Source: Dehalococcoidia bacterium (GTDB taxonomy: Bacteria; Chloroflexota; Dehalococcoidia; Dehalococcoidales; BS750m-G39). Taken from it: a DNA stretch of 11,052 nucleotides. The stretch is taken from assembly GCA_030615425.1 (NCBI GenBank), contig JAUWZG010000036.1, positions 1-11,052 on the forward strand. Direction: 5' to 3'. The notes below the pieces were generated by a model. The model saw only the letters and a list, made by a program, of their open reading frames with translations, searched no databases and was not told where the DNA came from. The stretch's first letter is position 1, and each line of letters starts with the position of its first letter. The position numbers were made by a program, and so were the translations under genes. This document shows, in pieces, positions 6,855 through 11,052 of the stretch.

Positions 6855-7733
6855 CTATATCTCAAGCCAGGAATGGGAATAAAGGTTCTCACCAGTAAGA
6901 ACCTTGACCGTTTTCACATATTTTACCTCTTCCTCACTCAAAGAGGAGGGGGTAGGTTTATCGCCATCCATCACCCGATATATCAGGTCAACGATTTCTG
7001 GCTTTTCGCCTCGGGCAATGCTTATTAGCTCAGAATCAAAGGCGTCAACTATTGCCGAATATAGCCCGTATTTCATAAGCATTATCATACAAACCCGATT
7101 AAGGTAGGGTCTGAGGTGGTGAGGAGTACCATTGGAGATATTGGACAGCCCGATGGTAGATTTACATTCAGGGGCAATATCCTTCAGCATACTCATAAAC
7201 TCAAAACAGGCTTTCACCTGGTTTATCTCCACCGACACCGGGGTAAGAATAGGGTCTATCCAGATATCCTCATTGGGAATGCTTGCTTCATCAGCTTTAT
7301 ACATGAGGTCAGCGATCAGAATGCCCCTTTCCGCAGCATCCCGCGGCATTCCCTCTATCCCCCACAGCAGTCCTATCATGGAGGCATTGTATTTCCTGAC
7401 CAGGGGCAGTCCCTGCTCTAGCCTATCCGGTTGCAGGGAGATGGAATTAATCAGTGCCTTGCCTTTAGCCACCTTCAATCCAGCCTCCATAGCCACCGGG
7501 TTGGTGGTATCCAGGGATAGCGATTTATCGGTAACCTCCTGCACCGTATTAACCACCCACTCCATTAGCTCGTCCCCTGCCTTGCGGGCAGGACCAATGT
7601 TAAGGTCAATATAATCAACGCCAGCCTCAGCCTCAGCCTTAGCCAGTTCTTGGATAGGCTTAGGGTTCCTCTCCCTGAGTGCCGGACCGATGGTTTGGGA
7701 CATTATATTTAGATTTTCCCCAATGAGGATCAT
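6855..7733 (-). CDS. acsE: 5-methyltetrahydrofolate:corrinoid iron-sulfur protein methyltransferase
   Basis: A 292-residue pterin-binding TIM-barrel enzyme (DHPS-like family) that moves the methyl group from methyl-tetrahydrofolate to the cob(I)amide of the corrinoid Fe-S protein. Residues known from Moorella MeTr are conserved at nearly the same numbers: D75 in SLDTTN, N96 in INS, D160 in WIDP and N198 in GLSNIS (Moorella N199). DLNIGP (43-48) is the barrel strand of the family. The start is taken as ATG 7733, because GGAGG stands 6 bases upstream and the resulting N-terminus (MILIGENLN) aligns with Moorella MLIIGERIN. A longer frame from GTG 7757 would add eight residues and overlap acsC. 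The protein is about 30 residues longer than the 262-residue Moorella enzyme, with a charged C-terminal tail after ~255. Its place directly after acsC supports the function. Confidence 0.95.
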   Translation of the reverse strand: MILIGENLNIMSQTIGPALRERNPKPIQELAKAEAEAGVDYIDLNIGPARKAGDELMEWVVNTVQEVTDKSLSLDTTNPVAMEAGLKVAKGKALINSISLQPDRLEQGLPLVRKYNASMIGLLWGIEGMPRDAAERGILIADLMYKADEASIPNEDIWIDPILTPVSVEINQVKACFEFMSMLKDIAPECKSTIGLSNISNGTPHHLRPYLNRVCMIMLMKYGLYSAIVDAFDSELISIARGEKPEIVDLIYRVMDGDKPTPSSLSEEEVKYVKTVKVLTGENLYSHSWLEI

Positions 7734-7739
7734 CCTTTC

Positions 7740-7744
7740 CCTCC
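7740..7744 (-). promoter_or_regulatory. Shine-Dalgarno site of acsE (decides start)
   Basis: GGAGG with 6 bases to the ATG at 7733. Its distal end overlaps the last base of the acsC TGA stop (7745-7747), so translation ending on acsC would leave ribosomes at the acsE site. It argues against the GTG at 7757. Confidence 0.85.
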
Positions 7745-9091
7745 TCATGGTTTCCACGACTTAAGGTAGGCTGGGATATGTGCTCCCTCTCTGGGACCAA
7801 CCTGAATCTCCCAGCCGGGTAGCTCTTCTTCCAAGCCACCACTTTCGGCAGCGGCATATCCAGGAATTATCAATTTGTGGTGCTTAACTTTATCGGCAAT
7901 GCCACACTTCTTAACGAAGGGAGCAATGGCATCAGCGACAAATTTCCCCGCCGCCCAGGCAGTCATAACTGAAAGCCCTTCGGTATCCTTTACCAGAAGG
8001 TAGCTGGGAACACAGCTGGTCTCTATTTCACCGGAGACAATAAAATAGGTCAGGGAAAAGTTGGAGGTGATAAGCACCGGCGAGTTTTCAACAGGACTAC
8101 CAATCTCGTAGATTCCCTCCTTGGTTGCCAGTGGTCGCTGGGGGTCAGTATAGATATTCAGCCTTTCCACCAGCAAGGGGAAGAGGCTTTCCCCCTGAAA
8201 ATCGGAGAGAACGATAATACCGCCATATTTAGCCACAAAAATGGAGGCAATTACCGCCTCCTTCATCGGGTCATCGGTCATCTCAGCCGGGAAAACGATG
8301 GTGGGGAAGCCCAGAGGGCGGAATTTCTTGGCCAGGGCGGCGCTCCTGATGATTACCTGGTCTTCAAACGCCTGGCGAAGGCTTCGCGAGCCGGAATCAA
8401 TGACCATCTCCTTAACCCCAGCGTCGGCTAGTTTAGTAGTCAGTTCGGCAAGTTTCTCCAAGTTAGGGGCTTTCACCGCCAGGACGCAGGAATTCCCCTT
8501 AGCCAACTCTGCCATGCGCTCCCAGTTCTCCTCAGTAGCGGCATAGAGCAATGGTTTGCTGTCGGCGCAGGCCGCTAGTCCTGCAGCCAGGGTATCGGGG
8601 TTGCTGCTCATCAGAATAATGCCCCCATCGCTGTTCTGCTTTACTTTACTTGCCACCGCCTCAAATCTGGCGGCATCACCTGAGTCATCCCTTGCCGCTA
8701 TCAAATCAGGACGAAGGATAAGACCTATCCTCTCATATTGAAGGTCATTAAACCTCTTCAGTCTGCTGTCAATCTCAGCGTCATCCATGTTATCGCTGAT
8801 AAGGAGGGCAAAACCGGGGGGATTCTCAAACCTTTTTTCATGGCGAAACATAACTGTCTCGCCGCCGACCTTAAGTGCCCTATCGCCGACACCAATGGTA
8901 ACCGGTATAATGGGGGGTGCTGCCGCCTCCGTCAGTTTGGCTTTTGCCTCCTCGGAGACATAGGGACAGGCACCTAGTTCCGCCTTACTGGCGGCTAATT
9001 TCATGGCAAAGGCAAGACAGGTAGGCTCTCCGCACTCCTTACAATTAGTCTTGGGCAGCAACTTAAATATCTCTATCCCGGTAAGTGCCAT
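7745..9091 (-). CDS. acsC: Corrinoid iron-sulfur protein large (gamma) subunit
   Basis: A 448-residue subunit, against about 446 in Moorella. With AcsD it forms the cobamide-carrying protein that accepts the methyl group from AcsE and delivers it to the A-cluster of acetyl-CoA synthase. The N-terminus holds the [4Fe-4S] domain that reductively reactivates the cobalt: C17, C20, C25 and C42 in the spacing C-x2-C-x4-C-x16-C. A TIM-barrel region follows, then a C-terminal Rossmann-like B12-binding domain with conserved blocks such as NSPVLITSNFSLTY and DTEGLSVMTAW. The ATG at 9091 gives the family N-terminus MALTGIEIFKLLPK; a GGAG lies about 10 bases upstream, slightly far. It follows acsB by 50 bases and acsE follows directly. 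The small subunit gene acsD, which the enzyme needs, is not between acsC and acsE here and must lie elsewhere. Confidence 0.97.
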   Translation of the reverse strand: MALTGIEIFKLLPKTNCKECGEPTCLAFAMKLAASKAELGACPYVSEEAKAKLTEAAAPPIIPVTIGVGDRALKVGGETVMFRHEKRFENPPGFALLISDNMDDAEIDSRLKRFNDLQYERIGLILRPDLIAARDDSGDAARFEAVASKVKQNSDGGIILMSSNPDTLAAGLAACADSKPLLYAATEENWERMAELAKGNSCVLAVKAPNLEKLAELTTKLADAGVKEMVIDSGSRSLRQAFEDQVIIRSAALAKKFRPLGFPTIVFPAEMTDDPMKEAVIASIFVAKYGGIIVLSDFQGESLFPLLVERLNIYTDPQRPLATKEGIYEIGSPVENSPVLITSNFSLTYFIVSGEIETSCVPSYLLVKDTEGLSVMTAWAAGKFVADAIAPFVKKCGIADKVKHHKLIIPGYAAAESGGLEEELPGWEIQVGPREGAHIPAYLKSWKP

Positions 9092-9141
9092 ATTTCACAC
9101 GCTCCTTTCCCCACTTATATCATATCAGTAGTAAGAGCGGC

Positions 9142-11052
9142 TTATCCCAGTATTGGCTCCATAGAAAGGGCTGGGTGTCCCTTTTCCTGCAGGAAGGGGA
9201 GAATCTCCTCCTCGGTAACGCCTACTGTCTCATCAGCAATCATATCCGGCAGGTCAGGAATACCAATCTCCTCAGCTATCGCTTTAAGCCGGTCGGCAAT
9301 CTCCTCCTTCAGCGACTTGGGCATCCAGACCATCCTTTTCATACCACCGTCACCGGTGATGAATTTTCTCTGGCAGGTATTGTACTTGCCGTGCCCCACA
9401 AAGCCCGGGGTGCTCAAGCCACCGCCAATAGTCCCAGCCAGGGTAGTGAACTTCATCCCGCAAGGAGTCTCTCCAGTATATTCCCGATTTACCGTCATTA
9501 TCCCATTGCACATGGGAAGGACAGCCGCAATGCACTCACAGCAGCCGCAGGTGGTCATGGGGTCATTTACTATGCTGTAGAAGTTATAATGGTCTATCTT
9601 TTGGCGAGACGCTTTATAGATAAACTCATTTACTCCCTTCCACTGCCCCAGCTTAGCGTCAATGGTCTCCCCTTTTTCTACTGGTTGGTTGGGGCCGGTG
9701 GGGTTAATCTCATAAGAGGCTTTGCAGTCCATCCAGTTATAGGAGCCGCAAAGACCGGTTCTCTCCGGGCTAATGACACAAACATGGCCGGGAGCAAAGG
9801 ACTGGCACAGGGTGCATGAGTAGTATATATCAGTAGTTTCGTCGGTCATGCCTTCAATTCGGACATCCCGAGCCGCATAAGTCGCTTTTGCTTTTTCTGC
9901 TATCTCCCCTACCTTATCCTCCTCGGTATAGAGTTTTATCTGTATTTTATCGAATATCCGACCAAAATCCTGGTGTAGCTTAGCATGAAGGATATCGCCG
10001 ATGTGGTGTAGCCTGAAGCCCTTCTCCACCGCCTGTTTAGCCACTCGTAGCCAAGCAATATCTCTCTGCCCTATGTGCATCAACCCTTGGGCATAGTTTA
10101 CCAGGTGATGAATCTGCCTCTCCAGGATAGGCTCAAAGTCCTCCTGCATCTCCCTCCCGGCAACCTCCACGGCTATAGCCAAGGGTAACCTAGAGCCAGC
10201 CTCAATATCGGTTATCTCCGGACCAATCACCTCAACCTTCCCATCTTCTACCTCTTCCATTCGCTTGGTGGTAACCCACTCCACCATGGGAGTTCTGCCG
10301 CCGCCACACTCCAGATAGATATCCTCCCCCCGCACTCTCTCGCCCTCAAAGGCAGGACCGTAGGCTACTGGAACCGGCACCTCAGCCACGGCAACCTTCA
10401 GCCCCCTCACCTCTACCGCTTTGGCCACTATCTTGTCGTGGGGAACATTGGAGACAACATGCTCATAGGTGCAAACCCCGGTGGGCAGAATCTCAGGTAT
10501 CGGGGTATCGGCAATAACCGGGAAGCCGTAGTTGACGCAACCGAGGGCGTTGGCATACCACTCATCGGTAACATAGCCCAGGGGCAGGGCGAAGGCAAAG
10601 ATACGGTCTTTGTTGTAGATAAGGATTTTCCGGTAATCACCAGGCTCAACGCCGCCGAAGGAAAGGGCTGCCCTAGTGGCAAAGCCAGCGGCAAATACGG
10701 CGGCGCTTACATCAGGCCCAAAGGAGACCAGACGGACTGGCCAGCCAATTTGCACCCCAGCCTCTACAAGCTGTTCTGAGAACCTCTTCCCATTATGCTC
10801 AGCGCACATAAAGACATAGAGGTTCTTCTGCTGGAGCTCATGGGCGATTTTAGCCGCTATCTCATTGGTCGGCGCTGCACCAAGGACAGCAGCAAAGCCA
10901 GGAGCGGTGCCATCAACGAATTCAATCCCTCTCCTTCTAAGGATGACATCATCGGCGGCACCCAACCAGATATTACTATCGGTGGGGTCTTCCTGTTTGG
11001 TGTAAAAGTCAGGCTGTTCAAGATACCTTATGGCTTCTAGTAACTCCTCGGC
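9142..11052 (-). CDS. acsB: Acetyl-CoA synthase (CODH/ACS beta subunit), N-terminus cut by window edge
   Basis: The enzyme that assembles acetyl-CoA from a methyl group, CO and CoA at the nickel A-cluster, or cleaves it in reverse. The frame is open to the right edge, leaving 636 residues visible. Six A-cluster cysteines are present at visible positions 413, 416, 425, 435, 502 and 504. All six are offset by exactly 93 from Moorella C506, C509, C518, C528, C595 and C597, so about 93 residues are missing and the full protein should be near the family length of ~729. The visible N-terminal part (from AEELLEAIRYLEQPDFYTK onward) belongs to the bacterial CODH-interacting domain that archaeal CdhC lacks. 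The TTG at 10965 is internal, not the start, since coding continues upstream without a stop. The C-terminus ends SMEPILG. It is the first gene of the visible operon, 50 bases before acsC. Confidence 0.97.
   Translation of the reverse strand, partial: AEELLEAIRYLEQPDFYTKQEDPTDSNIWLGAADDVILRRRGIEFVDGTAPGFAAVLGAAPTNEIAAKIAHELQQKNLYVFMCAEHNGKRFSEQLVEAGVQIGWPVRLVSFGPDVSAAVFAAGFATRAALSFGGVEPGDYRKILIYNKDRIFAFALPLGYVTDEWYANALGCVNYGFPVIADTPIPEILPTGVCTYEHVVSNVPHDKIVAKAVEVRGLKVAVAEVPVPVAYGPAFEGERVRGEDIYLECGGGRTPMVEWVTTKRMEEVEDGKVEVIGPEITDIEAGSRLPLAIAVEVAGREMQEDFEPILERQIHHLVNYAQGLMHIGQRDIAWLRVAKQAVEKGFRLHHIGDILHAKLHQDFGRIFDKIQIKLYTEEDKVGEIAEKAKATYAARDVRIEGMTDETTDIYYSCTLCQSFAPGHVCVISPERTGLCGSYNWMDCKASYEINPTGPNQPVEKGETIDAKLGQWKGVNEFIYKASRQKIDHYNFYSIVNDPMTTCGCCECIAAVLPMCNGIMTVNREYTGETPCGMKFTTLAGTIGGGLSTPGFVGHGKYNTCQRKFITGDGGMKRMVWMPKSLKEEIADRLKAIAEEIGIPDLPDMIADETVGVTEEEILPFLQEKGHPALSMEPILG

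Noticed and set aside
7734..7757. Longer acsE start at GTG 7757, overlapping acsC by 13 bases
   Set aside because: The ATG at 7733 has a well-spaced GGAGG and gives the N-terminus expected for the family, so the extra eight codons are probably untranslated in this frame.
8375..8387. Inverted repeat GCGAAG-G-CTTCGC
   Set aside because: It sits within acsC coding sequence, has a one-base loop and no T-run, so there is no reason to call a terminator or site.
9092..9141. AT-rich gap between acsB and acsC with TATGATATAA, a possible -10 element
   Set aside because: No convincing -35 element at the right distance could be seen in the 50-base gap, and the gene spacing fits a continuous transcript.
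9085..9819. Open plus-strand frame of 244 codons
   Set aside because: It lies antisense to acsB, whose minus-strand reading matches a known family with all metal ligands in place. The plus-strand translation resembles nothing and is a shadow. The same applies to the other plus-strand frames, such as 1290-1673, 1666-2112 and 7132-7614.
10963..10965. TTG at 10965 as an acsB start
   Set aside because: The frame continues without a stop to the window edge with family-like sequence, and the ligand offset from Moorella indicates about 93 further residues upstream of the window.

Overview
This window is a single dense run of eight genes, all on the minus strand. It carries much of a bacterial Wood-Ljungdahl (reductive acetyl-CoA) pathway together with the redox machinery that would feed it. 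In transcription order, from high to low coordinates, the genes are: acetyl-CoA synthase (acsB, start beyond the right edge), corrinoid iron-sulfur protein large subunit (acsC), methyltetrahydrofolate:corrinoid methyltransferase (acsE), methylenetetrahydrofolate reductase (metF), a DUF3786-type protein of unknown function, a NuoE-type [2Fe-2S] subunit, a 1027-residue fusion of a NuoF-type NADH module with a GltD-type flavoprotein, and a molybdenum/tungsten formate dehydrogenase catalytic subunit (fdhA, end beyond the left edge). Gaps between genes are 11 to 50 bases, and one pair overlaps by 23 bases, so this looks like one operon. No rRNA, tRNA, mobile element, CRISPR array or convincing terminator was seen. 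No non-coding stretch exceeds 50 bases.

How the parts fit: FdhA with NuoE and NuoF-GltD would interconvert CO2 and formate using pyridine nucleotides (NADH at the NuoF flavin, probably NADPH at the GltD-like flavin). MetF makes methyl-tetrahydrofolate, AcsE passes the methyl group to the cobamide of the AcsC/AcsD protein, and AcsB joins methyl, CO and CoA into acetyl-CoA. The pathway could also run in reverse. Not seen here are acsA (CO dehydrogenase), acsD, fhs, folD/fchA and metV. They may lie outside the window.

Organism: an anaerobic bacterium. The ACS has the bacterial N-terminal CODH-binding region, which archaeal CdhC lacks. Gene content and the NuoF-GltD fusion suggest an uncultured Chloroflexota of the Dehalococcoidia type, but this is an impression from gene style and not a computed placement. 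If correct, the presence of MetF separates it from Dehalococcoides mccartyi, whose pathway lacks MetF.

The most interesting points are: the flavin- and Fe-S-rich NuoF-GltD fusion paired with formate dehydrogenase; a second, tandem Cys motif in the FdhA N-terminal region that could hold an extra Fe-S cluster; cysteine in place of selenocysteine at the FdhA active site; the DUF3786 gene embedded between metF and nuoE; and MetF without a visible MetV partner in an operon that encodes a complete NAD(P)H-handling module.
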